Shown in pieces: positions 1 through 6,448 of a DNA stretch of 6,448 nt. Position numbers and translations under genes: made by a program. Under the pieces are notes generated by a model. It had not been told where the DNA came from. It did not search any database and worked only from the letters and a program-made list of their open reading frames with translations. The DNA comes from Deltaproteobacteria bacterium RBG_13_52_11 (lineage in GTDB: Bacteria > Desulfobacterota > B13-G15 > RBG-16-54-18): the NCBI GenBank assembly GCA_001797745.1, contig MGQF01000073.1:21821-28268 (forward strand), written 5' to 3'. Position 1 is the first letter of the stretch. Each line of letters starts with the position of its first letter.

Positions 1-38
1 TCCAATCGTGCCCCTTCGGCCAGCTCGGGCATCTCTCC
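1..38 (-). tRNA. tRNA-Ser(GGA), 5' part only, cut by window start
   Basis: Read on the minus strand from 38 down to 1, this is the 5' part of a serine tRNA. The 5' acceptor strand GGAGAGA is followed by T8-G9, a D-arm with stem CCC/GGG and a loop containing the conserved GG, then anticodon 5' strand CACGA and the loop start TTGGA. Position 33 is T and positions 34-36 read GGA, which decodes UCC/UCU serine codons. The sequence stops at the window edge inside the anticodon loop, so the variable arm, T-arm and 3' end are outside. The acceptor start resembles that of the tRNA-Ser at 780-872 (GGAGAGG). A covariance-model search of the extended contig would settle it. Confidence 0.85.
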
Positions 39-69
39 GTGATCCCGCCTGCGGCGTCCCGCCCTACTT

Positions 70-99
70 TGTATAAAAATCTGAATGGCGGGATGTCGC
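70..99 (-). promoter_or_regulatory. Possible promoter of tRNA-Ser(GGA)
   Basis: On the minus strand a GCGACA box (99-94, four of six matches to TTGACA) and a TATACA box (75-70, four of six matches to TATAAT) are 18 bases apart. About 30 bases, mostly G/C just after the -10 box, separate it from the tRNA 5' end at 38. A GC-rich discriminator is typical of stringently controlled tRNA promoters. The -35 box lies in one arm of a short hairpin (94-108, stem TGTCGC/GCGACA, three-base loop). An 8-bp inverted repeat, ATCCCGCC at 42-49 and GGCGGGAT at 87-94, also spans the site. Box matches are moderate, so this is tentative. Confidence 0.35.
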
Positions 100-137
100 A
101 GAGCGACAGGATACTTTTAACGACTAACGAAAAACAC

Positions 138-497
138 TTAACTCACCTTTAAAGAATTGCGAAAACCACTTAACTGTTTCACCAACTCATGAGCATCGGC
201 TTCTATCTTCTCACCTTGCTCAGGGGTAATCATTTCGTACAGTAAGGCAAGATCAAATCCCGCAACGACCTCGTAAACCGATCTGATTGAAATTCCCAAA
301 AATCTTGCAAATTCAATATCCGAATTGTCGGCTGATCCTTCCGCAATATTGAGGATTATCGAATTCAACGCCCTCTCTATCTGTGAAGCAAGGTTTAGAT
401 CTTTGCTTTTTATGTTTTCTTTTACTATATCACGACACACTTTGCAAAATATCTTTGAGTCTTGATAAACCCTAAAATTCTTAAACCTAAATCTCAT
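138..497 (-). CDS. Four-helix bundle protein (23S rRNA intervening-sequence / S23 family)
   Basis: The 119-residue product matches the short, all-helical S23 or IVP family (known as four helix bundle protein, TIGR02436-type), first noted in intervening sequences of Leptospira 23S rRNA and later as free-standing genes. Visible hallmarks are the aromatic start NFRVYQDS (7-14), helix 2 around 33-52 leading into the family signature NIAEGS (50-55), then helix 3 with EFARFLGISIRSVYEV (62-77), and helix 4 from about 91 to 113. Length is usual for the family. The molecular role is unknown; structural relatives include Avd of diversity-generating retroelements, but no reverse transcriptase is nearby. 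The ATG at 497 is the only Met start giving the full family N-terminus, and its ribosome site is weak. The gene lies between two serine tRNA genes with a tandem repeat ending just upstream, and it looks AT-richer than tadA, which suggests it was acquired. Confidence 0.88.
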   Translation of the reverse strand: MRFRFKNFRVYQDSKIFCKVCRDIVKENIKSKDLNLASQIERALNSIILNIAEGSADNSDIEFARFLGISIRSVYEVVAGFDLALLYEMITPEQGEKIEADAHELVKQLSGFRNSLKVS

Positions 498-511
498 GTT
501 ACCAGTTATTA

Positions 512-688
512 GTTACAAGTAAAATTTGCCTTGCCCAATACCAGAGGCTAAAATATGCCGATAAAGAATTTCCAGCTACAAGCCCCCTGCTATAAGCTAC
601 AAGTAAAATTTGCCTTGCCCAATAACAGAGGCTAAAATATACCGATAAAGAATTTCCAGCTACAAGCCCCCTGCTATAAGTCACGAGT

Positions 689-697
<9 letters not shown>
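512..697. repeat. 84-bp tandem repeat, two full copies plus partial third
   Basis: Copy 1 is 512-595 and copy 2 is 596-679. They differ at three positions only. A partial third copy of 18 bases follows at 680-697. The period of 84 is a multiple of three, so the minus-strand reading frame through it stays open as a 28-residue repeat, but that frame begins inside tRNA-Ser and is unlikely to be a gene. Shorter CTACAAG words recur inside each copy, so the unit may itself have grown from smaller repeats. The array ends about 14 bases before the start codon of the four-helix gene and so occupies its upstream region. No clear promoter was found in it. Confidence 0.95.
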
Positions 698-872
<175 letters not shown>

Positions 873-874
873 TC

Positions 875-1369
875 CTATCCCCTCCGGGCGTCGAAGAAGG
901 CCTGCATGATCTCCTGACACCGCTCGCCTAGCACCCCTTCTGTCACCTGAACCTGATGATTCAGCCTCGGATCACCAAGCAGGCGATAGAGGGATTCCAC
1001 TGCCCCCCCCTTCGCGTCCCGCGCGCCAAAGATGAGGCGGGAGACCCGGCTGTGCACCATAGCCCCGGCGCACATAGGACAGGGCTCAATGGTAACATAG
1101 AGTTCACACCCATTCAGGCGGTAATTCCCGAGCCGTGCGGCACCGGCGCGCAGGACCAAGATCTCGGCGTGGGCAGTGGGATCATTGAAGGAAATGGAGC
1201 GGTTATGATCTCGGGCAACGACCTCGCCATCCCTCACCAGGACCGCACCTACGGGAACCTCGCCTTCTCGCGATGCCTGGAGTGCCTCTTCTATGGCCAT
1301 CTCCATCATCTCGTGATCTGTCAATGAGCCTCTTCTCACCCCTGCTTCGATAAATAATGGTAACAACAT
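875..1369 (-). CDS. tadA: tRNA-specific adenosine deaminase TadA
   Basis: TadA deaminates adenosine 34 to inosine in tRNA-Arg(ACG), letting it read CGU, CGC and CGA codons; it acts as a cytoplasmic zinc-dependent homodimer. The cytidine/deoxycytidylate deaminase fold is visible: HAE at 67-69 supplies the zinc ligand His67 and proton shuttle Glu69, and PCPMCAGA at 96-103 supplies Cys97 and Cys100. Also typical are VPVGAVLV (38-45), N56, and RVSRLIFGARDAKGGA (108-123), which helps separate TadA from other deaminases. Length is close to the usual 150-170. The ATG at 1369 has no ribosome site. A TTG at 1324 has AGAAGAGG four bases upstream and gives the N-terminus LTDHEMMEMA, which fits the family better, so the first 15 residues may be untranslated. 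The gene is followed two bases later by tRNA-Ser(CGA). Confidence 0.96.
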   Translation of the reverse strand: MLLPLFIEAGVRRGSLTDHEMMEMAIEEALQASREGEVPVGAVLVRDGEVVARDHNRSISFNDPTAHAEILVLRAGAARLGNYRLNGCELYVTIEPCPMCAGAMVHSRVSRLIFGARDAKGGAVESLYRLLGDPRLNHQVQVTEGVLGERCQEIMQAFFDARRG

Positions 1370-1376
1370 GGTAACA
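1357..1376. repeat. Pair of 9-bp direct repeats upstream of tadA
   Basis: The word ATGGTAACA occurs at 1357-1365 and again at 1368-1376, 11 bases apart, about one helical turn. If tadA starts at TTG 1324, the repeats lie in its leader or promoter region and could be a regulator site. A weak minus-strand promoter (TTGTTT, 17-base spacer, TACCAT) overlaps them. Chance duplication is not excluded. Confidence 0.4.
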
Positions 1377-1431
1377 GAAAAACAAGGGAAGGGTCAAGGG
1401 ATATCAAACCCAGTGCTGTGCAAGGTTTTGC

Positions 1432-1460
1432 TTGACAATACGTGCATTTTAAACTAGCGT
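1432..1460 (+). promoter_or_regulatory. Probable promoter of the 88-residue membrane protein gene
   Basis: A perfect TTGACA -35 box is at 1432-1437. The best spaced -10 match is weak: TAGCGT at 1455-1460 after a 17-base spacer. TAAACT at 1450-1455 matches TATAAT better but leaves a spacer of only 12. The box lies about 75 bases upstream of the gene's ATG, in the divergent spacer shared with tadA. Confidence 0.4.
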
Positions 1461-1510
1461 TCTTTTACGAAGACAGTTTTCGGCGCTTAAAACTAAAAAA
1501 GGAGGAACGT

Positions 1511-1777
1511 ATGAATATTTATCAAAGGATTGTCCTGGTACTAGGAGCTGCTGCATTAGTAGCCGCTATTCTGACAGCACCCACTATCTACATCATTTCA
1601 GGGTCCTACGCCAAGCTTTCTGCGCAGCAATTTATCCAGATAGAATTGCAACCCGTGATCTCGCCTGCAACCGCTCTCATTTATTCAGTGGGTGTTATCG
1701 GGGTGACGGTATTGCTCTTTTTTGCGCTGAAGGGTGAAATAAAGAGACGGCCAAAAAAGACCAAGCCTAAGAAATAG
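1511..1777 (+). CDS. Small membrane protein with two predicted helices, unknown function
   Basis: I do not recognise the family. The start ATG at 1511 was chosen because AAGGAGG (1499-1505) sits five bases upstream; a GTG at 1442 in the same frame lacks such a site and overlaps the promoter region. The 88-residue product has a hydrophobic segment at about 7-29 (IVLVLGAAALVAAILTAPTI), a loop with polar residues at 30-52 (SGSYAKLSAQQFIQIELQP), a second segment at about 53-73 (ATALIYSVGVIGVTVLLFFA) and a strongly basic tail, KRRPKKTKPKK, at 78-88. By the positive-inside rule the tail is cytoplasmic, so both ends are probably inside with a short outer loop. The gene is transcribed alone, divergent from tadA and convergent with the large surface protein gene. 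Its clean translation signals argue that it is real. Confidence 0.75.
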   Translation: MNIYQRIVLVLGAAALVAAILTAPTIYIISGSYAKLSAQQFIQIELQPVISPATALIYSVGVIGVTVLLFFALKGEIKRRPKKTKPKK

Positions 1778-1822
1778 CTTAGACAGAGTAAAACCGACGA
1801 ATATTGGGGTGCAATCATGCAT

Positions 1823-1847
1823 GAAGAGGGCTGAAAATGCCCTCTTC
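1823..1847. repeat. Hairpin upstream of the bidirectional terminator
   Basis: A 9-bp perfect stem, GAAGAGGGC (1823-1831) with GCCCTCTTC (1839-1847), encloses the seven-base loop TGAAAAT. Neither strand has a T-run directly after the stem, so it is unlikely to be a terminator alone; it may protect the 3' end or assist the terminator three bases away. Confidence 0.75.
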
Positions 1848-1849
1848 TC

Positions 1850-1883
1850 AAAAAGGGCTAGCCCTTATCAGCTAGCCCTTTTA
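1850..1883. terminator. Bidirectional intrinsic terminator
   Basis: A 12-bp perfect stem, AAAAGGGCTAGC (1851-1862) paired with GCTAGCCCTTTT (1871-1882), has an eight-base loop. On the plus strand it ends in TTTT and serves the 88-residue protein gene; on the minus strand it ends in TTTTT and serves the surface protein gene and the tRNA fragment. The core GCTAGC is self-complementary, and GCTAGCCCTT also occurs as a direct repeat (1857-1866 and 1871-1880), so other foldings are possible. Confidence 0.85.
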
Positions 1884-1889
1884 TATCCC

Positions 1890-1934
1890 TGGCGCTCCCC
1901 GTCCGACTTGAACGAGCCACCTACGGATTCGTAG
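1890..1934 (-). pseudogene. 3' half of a tRNA, probably tRNA-Arg(ACG); candidate attachment-site remnant
   Basis: On the minus strand from 1934 to 1890 the sequence reads as the 3' part of a tRNA: a seven-base anticodon loop CTACGAA with T33 and anticodon ACG, the 3' anticodon strand TCCGT, a five-base variable loop AGGTG, T-stem GCTCG and CGGAC (one mismatch, one wobble) around TTCAAGT, which fits the T-loop consensus, seven acceptor bases GGGGAGC, a discriminator G and CCA. Upstream (1935-1953), where the 5' anticodon strand, D-arm and 5' acceptor should be, nothing pairs; TTATT stands where ACGGA is expected. The fragment therefore cannot fold into a tRNA. A terminator follows it within ten bases, as after a genuine tRNA. 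Such 3' fragments typically mark integration or recombination at tRNA genes. Chance resemblance is possible but the part-by-part fit is good. Confidence 0.6.
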
Positions 1935-1953
1935 AATAAGCAGTAGTTCTAGG

Positions 1954-4900
1954 TTACCACGAGGCGACAAAATTGACGAACCACCCCCCTGATTCATAAT
2001 CCAAGTTCGTAAGATCGTCATTAAAATCGGTGAAATTGTAGCCCACGCCGATCTTAATGTGGTCATTAATGTGCCGGTAAAGGCACACAAGGGGACCATG
2101 CTTGTAGTCTTCTGCCTGAAAAACTTTCAGAAAACGGTATTCAAGGCTCGCATCCCACTTCTTGATAAACTGATAATTGAGCCTCCCTATCAAAAGCATA
2201 GTGTCTGAAGAAACCCACTCACCACTCGTTCTTCCAAGCCTCATCTGCCCCGACTTGTAAGCAGCCTTTGCCCCTACACTGAAATACCTGGAGATATCAT
2301 ATATACCTTCCAATGCAACTACGTGGCTCCTCTCATCAACATCGGTACTCCCTTCCTGAGAAAGAGGCGGAAGGTCTTCTAAGAATGTATATTTAAAGAG
2401 CATATTGAGCTTATCCAATTTTATCGGTCTGTACGCAAAACCCGTGCTGATCTCGAAAAAGCGGGCATCATCAATATGATTTGTTCTATTGCGCGTTAAG
2501 GAAAAGTTGAAATTGCCGAGAAATGTCCATTCCTTGTTCACATTATATTTTATAGAGTTCGTCGTGACATATTGGTTTTCATCCTCATCCCCTCTATCAA
2601 GGCGCAGCTCGAATCTGGTAGATGCTTTAAGGGGTTCATGGTCATACGTCACCCCAAAAGAAGCGGTATCCCTCTCTATGATATTATGCTCAACATAGCA
2701 ATTTGCCGCCTCTTCTGTAACATGAGAGTTTTCATACTTAATATCAATATTCCATCTTTGCGTCGGGCGATACTTGATGCCGACTATTTCCGAATTGGCG
2801 GTTTCCTCCCTTGAATCCTTGAATTGGTTTTCAGAATAGAGATCTGTCTTATCATTCATCCTGTACGTAGAGCCGAAGGTAACCCTATGCGTTCTCCCGC
2901 CCCCTTCCGTTCTATCGGTGGATAGCATATAGGTTGTGTATGTATTGAGCCTTTCATTAACGGTGCTCGTGAGACCAACCCTTCCTCCATAGCCGAGATT
3001 TCCTCCAAAGCCTTCAAGGTCAGCCTTGAGCCACTCCGTGATCTGCGAGCTTATCCCTATGGTTGTTTTGTTGTCTTCGGGGGTTTCATCGCTGTTATAC
3101 AGCGATACTTGCTGGGCCGCATAGAGCTGTGTGCCTTTATTAAGGTCATACGCAACCTTGACCCCGGCAAGAACATCCTCTTGTGTTTCTAGAATGCCGT
3201 CATCTTCTGGATGCTCAGGTATTACATAGTCTTCGCTCTCTTTGAGCTTCTTATACCTAACCTCGACGAGGCTTCTTAACCTATCTGTCCAGCGCCATTC
3301 CAGTTGAGCCGTTGAGGTGCTCTCAAAGAAACCGTCCTTTTCGTCGAAGGTGGCATGCTTTAACCGAAAGGTGCCTTTCGTCGTTATATCGTATTGTAAG
3401 TTCAGACCGAATTCGGTGGTATCGTGTTCCGTATCTTTACCTAAACTGGAAAATCCTCGTTCTCTAAAGACATAATATGCCTCGAAATCGAGCGGAAAAG
3501 CACCGTCTGTAATTTCCTTAAAGTCAATTACTTGTTCTATCTTATAGGCGTTTCCCTTGTTTTTATCAGCCGATGTCTCTATGGGAGAAAAGTTCAAGCC
3601 GCCATCGATGGAAAATGATCCGGGTATCTGGGTCTGTTGGGAAGAGGCAAATTCAAGGTTGGTATAGGTGCCCTTAAACAGCTTTACCTTCGCATCTACG
3701 CCATAGAGGTTATAGTCCTTGTCATCTCGTTTTTCCCTTACAAAAGTAGAGCCTACACCAAACTGATCGAAGATCCACCAAAAACCCCTTGCACCTCCGG
3801 TAAGATTTTCCACGTCATTGGTGCAGCCGAAGCATTCTGAGTTATACTCATAGTCAACAATTAAAAAGACGGCATCGCCATTTAAAAGCGCGCTGCTTAT
3901 TATGGTATAGGAATTGGCGAGGATGGGAAGCGGCGAGTTTAATATAATACGGCCTTGATAGTAGTCAATTGTGTAATCGTTCCCCGCTATAAGCGTTGCG
4001 GTATTGACCACTCTTCCTGAATCCTTATCTCTTATCTGAATCGCTACCTTTTCCGATCCCTCCACCACCCTCTGGTATCTCAAATAATAGAGGCTGCCGC
4101 CGGTGGATAAAAATTCATTATGGTCTTGCAGGCTCTGAGCCTCAGAAATAAATCCAGTTGCAATCCCTTTGGGATCTCCGAATTTCGTTTCCGAGACGGA
4201 TTCATAATACACCTTGGCGCCGTACAGGCTTCGGTTGTACCTGGCAAGCTCCGTACCGGTGATCTGGGTGTTATAGTTCCCCCAGAGGGCCTTGGATTTG
4301 TCCCATTCAAGCCTGACGTAAAACCTGCCTTGGGTTTCAACGTCGCTGACGAGGGTGGAATCATCGCCATATACCGGGTAGTATTTATCAGGATCAAGAT
4401 TACGGAAGATACGCTTGGGGTCTTTTTCACCCAGTCTCTTAATTATATCTTGAATCTTTCCCTCTTCCGTATCCAGGTAAGCGGTCAGGAGGTACTTTCC
4501 TTTTATCTTCCCCTTTAGATAGAAGGCCGCCCTTCCGTCTACATAAACCTTTTCATCATAATGGTCGTCCTGAGCGACCGACTCAACATGGCCGCTGAAG
4601 GTATACTGCCCCAGGGTTAAATCGACGATACCGACGATAAAGAAATCTTCAAAAAAGTCTTTAAAAAAGGCCTTTAAAGATCCTTTCTTTTCACCGGCAA
4701 CGGCTATCTTCTCAACCTTGGAAGACTTGAGGGTTCCCCCGGCATCTTTGACGGCTATGGTAACTTCATGTTCTCCCGGAGATTTAATCGATTCTGCGAT
4801 GAAGCTGCCGTCCTTATCAACGGCAACAGGCTGCTCATCGATATAGACCTGGTCGGTTGTTGCAAGATCTTTACCGTAGATAACGACCTTTTCGCCTTCT

Positions 4901-6448
4901 GGAATGATGGTGCGCTGGGCGGTATTATCTATCCCAAAACCCGGGAACCCCTCCTTTGCCCCTGCCTTTTCATCACCTTCCTTTTTGTCCGGAAGCAACG
5001 GCCCGCTGGTGATTGTGAAGAACTTGGGCAGTGTCTCATCCTTGCGCCCTTTTTTGTTATATGCCTTCAGGATGTATTTGTATTCCTTGTTTTGCGCAAG
5101 CAAGGCCCCGTTGTCCAGGATGCCGTTCCAATAAATCGGTTCATAATTATTGGCCTTCTTTAACTCGATGGTTTTAAGGGGATATTTGCATTCAAAATCC
5201 GCCTTGTCATAAATGATGATCTTATATTCCTCGATGAAGTCGGGATAGTTGGTATAAATGTAAAAGGAGATATCCTTTCTCAGGGCGCTGTCCGATCGCA
5301 TAATTATATCATTCCCCACCGAGAGATTGAGCTTTGGGGCATTTAAGAAGCGATCCTGCGCAACTGATATGGAAGGGGTTGCCCCCCCAGGGACTGCATT
5401 CGCCCCAGGCGCGGGCGCTGCAGTGCCACTCGGAGCAGGGGGCGCTGCACTCCCCGCTCCGCCCTCTTTCATAGGCTCGACAGCCCCCCCTGGTTTTGGG
5501 GCCTCGGCAGGGAGCTGAACCCCGAAATTTATCTTCTGCATCAAGCCCGGCGTAATCCTTATGACGCGGGGATTATCGGTAGTAAATCTGGCCCCCGCAG
5601 CAAGGGATTTGGGGTCTACTTTTAAGATGAAATTTCTCCCCCTATCAGGCCTGCCGGCATCAACGCCTGCCATGTGATATCTGCCGAACTTATCGGTGGT
5701 TATAATCTCTCCCCGCACGGATACCACCTTGGCCAGGGCAATGCCATCTTCTCCTTCGTCCTGGACGCCGTTTGCATTCTTATCATGAAAGACCTTGCCG
5801 ATAATGGTCGTAAGCTCAAAAATGGGGTCTTTTACCACGCAGACGCTCGCCCTGGCGATATTCGAAATACGATTGCCGCTTCTTAAGGCGAAGGCGGTGT
5901 TCTCATATTCGCCTTCCTGGACACCCGAGCCGACGATCAGGACATAGGTAATGGTTCTGGTTTGATGAGCCAGAAAGGTTAGCCCCTGAAACTCGATGGG
6001 ACGCGTCCCAACAGGGGTGATGGGTTGCCCATCGATCCGCGCCGACCCTTCTATATACTTGAAACCGGCAGGGATGTTGTCGCGAATCGTGATATTACTC
6101 AAGTCGGCAGCGGTCGTGTTTTGGATCCTCAGGGTATAGAGTATCAAATCGCCGATACTGGCGGTCTTTTTGTTAACGGTCTTGGTAATTAAAAGGGCCT
6201 CTCCCAAAGGATCCAGGGGGATGTGGTTGTTCACCACGTTGGCCGATACACCCGGCTCGAGGTCAAATGCCAGGAAATATTGGGTCGTGTCCGCGCCGGC
6301 TGCTAGCCCTGCCGAGGTCGCCGGACACACCCCTGGTGTGTTCGTTGTCGGCGGACCGGCGTTGTTCTGGACCAGCGCCGGGGCGGGCGACGCGAGGACG
6401 TCAAGCGTGTTGCTGCAGGGCGGGATCATGACGGAGTTGATCGGCAGA
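1954..6448 (-). CDS. Giant DUF11 / SdrD-B-like / Ig-like outer-membrane beta-barrel protein, 5' end missing
   Basis: The frame is open to the window edge; 1491 residues are seen from the Met at 6429 and six more codons precede it, so the true start and signal peptide lie outside. Numbering from that Met: a DUF11-type domain (about 77-195, ITKTVNKKTASIGDLILYTL and DNIPAGFKYI); an SdrD-B/Cna-B-like domain (about 208-305) with the calcium-type loop DKNANGVQDEGED at 216-228; a Pro/Ala/Gly-rich linker (306-355); an Ig-like region (about 370-475); a second Ig-like domain (about 505-580, EGEKVVIYGKDL); a Phe-rich helix (585-600); then about 880 residues of alternating beta-strands containing YYPVYGDDS (683-691) and ending GGWFVNFVASW. 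The aromatic last strand ending in Trp is a classic BAM-type signal. Role inferred: outer-membrane surface or envelope structural protein; no substrate can be named. The gene is unlinked to the others here and ends 19 bases before the tRNA fragment. Confidence 0.88.
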   Translation of the reverse strand, partial: LPINSVMIPPCSNTLDVLASPAPALVQNNAGPPTTNTPGVCPATSAGLAAGADTTQYFLAFDLEPGVSANVVNNHIPLDPLGEALLITKTVNKKTASIGDLILYTLRIQNTTAADLSNITIRDNIPAGFKYIEGSARIDGQPITPVGTRPIEFQGLTFLAHQTRTITYVLIVGSGVQEGEYENTAFALRSGNRISNIARASVCVVKDPIFELTTIIGKVFHDKNANGVQDEGEDGIALAKVVSVRGEIITTDKFGRYHMAGVDAGRPDRGRNFILKVDPKSLAAGARFTTDNPRVIRITPGLMQKINFGVQLPAEAPKPGGAVEPMKEGGAGSAAPPAPSGTAAPAPGANAVPGGATPSISVAQDRFLNAPKLNLSVGNDIIMRSDSALRKDISFYIYTNYPDFIEEYKIIIYDKADFECKYPLKTIELKKANNYEPIYWNGILDNGALLAQNKEYKYILKAYNKKGRKDETLPKFFTITSGPLLPDKKEGDEKAGAKEGFPGFGIDNTAQRTIIPEGEKVVIYGKDLATTDQVYIDEQPVAVDKDGSFIAESIKSPGEHEVTIAVKDAGGTLKSSKVEKIAVAGEKKGSLKAFFKDFFEDFFIVGIVDLTLGQYTFSGHVESVAQDDHYDEKVYVDGRAAFYLKGKIKGKYLLTAYLDTEEGKIQDIIKRLGEKDPKRIFRNLDPDKYYPVYGDDSTLVSDVETQGRFYVRLEWDKSKALWGNYNTQITGTELARYNRSLYGAKVYYESVSETKFGDPKGIATGFISEAQSLQDHNEFLSTGGSLYYLRYQRVVEGSEKVAIQIRDKDSGRVVNTATLIAGNDYTIDYYQGRIILNSPLPILANSYTIISSALLNGDAVFLIVDYEYNSECFGCTNDVENLTGGARGFWWIFDQFGVGSTFVREKRDDKDYNLYGVDAKVKLFKGTYTNLEFASSQQTQIPGSFSIDGGLNFSPIETSADKNKGNAYKIEQVIDFKEITDGAFPLDFEAYYVFRERGFSSLGKDTEHDTTEFGLNLQYDITTKGTFRLKHATFDEKDGFFESTSTAQLEWRWTDRLRSLVEVRYKKLKESEDYVIPEHPEDDGILETQEDVLAGVKVAYDLNKGTQLYAAQQVSLYNSDETPEDNKTTIGISSQITEWLKADLEGFGGNLGYGGRVGLTSTVNERLNTYTTYMLSTDRTEGGGRTHRVTFGSTYRMNDKTDLYSENQFKDSREETANSEIVGIKYRPTQRWNIDIKYENSHVTEEAANCYVEHNIIERDTASFGVTYDHEPLKASTRFELRLDRGDEDENQYVTTNSIKYNVNKEWTFLGNFNFSLTRNRTNHIDDARFFEISTGFAYRPIKLDKLNMLFKYTFLEDLPPLSQEGSTDVDERSHVVALEGIYDISRYFSVGAKAAYKSGQMRLGRTSGEWVSSDTMLLIGRLNYQFIKKWDASLEYRFLKVFQAEDYKHGPLVCLYRHINDHIKIGVGYNFTDFNDDLTNLDYESGGWFVNFVASW

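Noticed and set aside
956..1327. Plus-strand open frame opposite tadA
   Set aside because: It lies wholly antisense to a confident tadA with intact catalytic motifs and has no recognisable domain.
1442..1510. N-terminal extension of the small membrane protein from GTG
   Set aside because: It has no ribosome site and overlaps the promoter, while the ATG at 1511 has an excellent Shine-Dalgarno sequence.
1921..1934. Short CTACG/CGTAG hairpin as a separate element
   Set aside because: It is explained by the anticodon-loop and stem portion of the tRNA 3' fragment and is too short to call alone.
4639..4680. Programmed frameshift at the TTTTTT runs in the surface gene
   Set aside because: The T-runs are out of phase for a -1 slippery heptamer, and the frame is open and domain-consistent on both sides.
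5327..5518. Plus-strand open frame rich in Ala/Gly/Pro
   Set aside because: It is the complement of the GC-rich Pro/Ala/Gly linker of the surface protein and has no independent support.

Overview
The window looks like chromosomal DNA of a Gram-negative bacterium. The main evidence is a very large protein with a C-terminal outer-membrane beta-barrel that ends in Trp. Its architecture (DUF11, SdrD-B-like domain, Ig-like domains, barrel) and the tadA/tRNA-Ser context would suit a Desulfobacterota-, Nitrospirota- or Omnitrophota-like organism, but this is an inference and the sequence alone does not fix the taxon.

Layout. (1) Positions 1-872, all transcribed from the minus strand: the 5' part of a tRNA-Ser(GGA) cut by the window start, a possible promoter for it, a four-helix-bundle (S23/IVP family) protein gene, a two-copy 84-bp tandem repeat, a tight run of five palindromes, and a complete tRNA-Ser(CGA) with encoded CCA. 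(2) Positions 875-1369: tadA, the tRNA adenosine deaminase, ending two bases before the 5' end of tRNA-Ser(CGA), so the two are probably co-transcribed. (3) A divergent spacer, then a plus-strand gene for an 88-residue membrane protein with two predicted helices, a TTGACA box and a strong Shine-Dalgarno sequence. (4) Positions 1823-1882: two stacked hairpins, the second a bidirectional terminator between convergent genes. (5) Positions 1890-1934: a 45-bp fragment that reads as the 3' half of a tRNA, anticodon loop to CCA, with an ACG anticodon (Arg) and no matching 5' half. (6) From 1954 to the window end: the surface protein gene on the minus strand, 5' end missing.

How the parts relate. The left part reads as translation housekeeping (tadA and two serine tRNAs) into which a four-helix-bundle gene and repeats seem to have been inserted between the tRNAs. 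The right part is an envelope gene whose 3' end abuts a tRNA 3' fragment plus terminator, the arrangement left by integration at, or rearrangement through, a tRNA gene. No integrase, transposase, reverse transcriptase or CRISPR array is visible. The items most worth a second look are the tRNA-Arg 3' fragment, the palindrome cluster at the tRNA-Ser 3' end, and the unusually large barrel protein.
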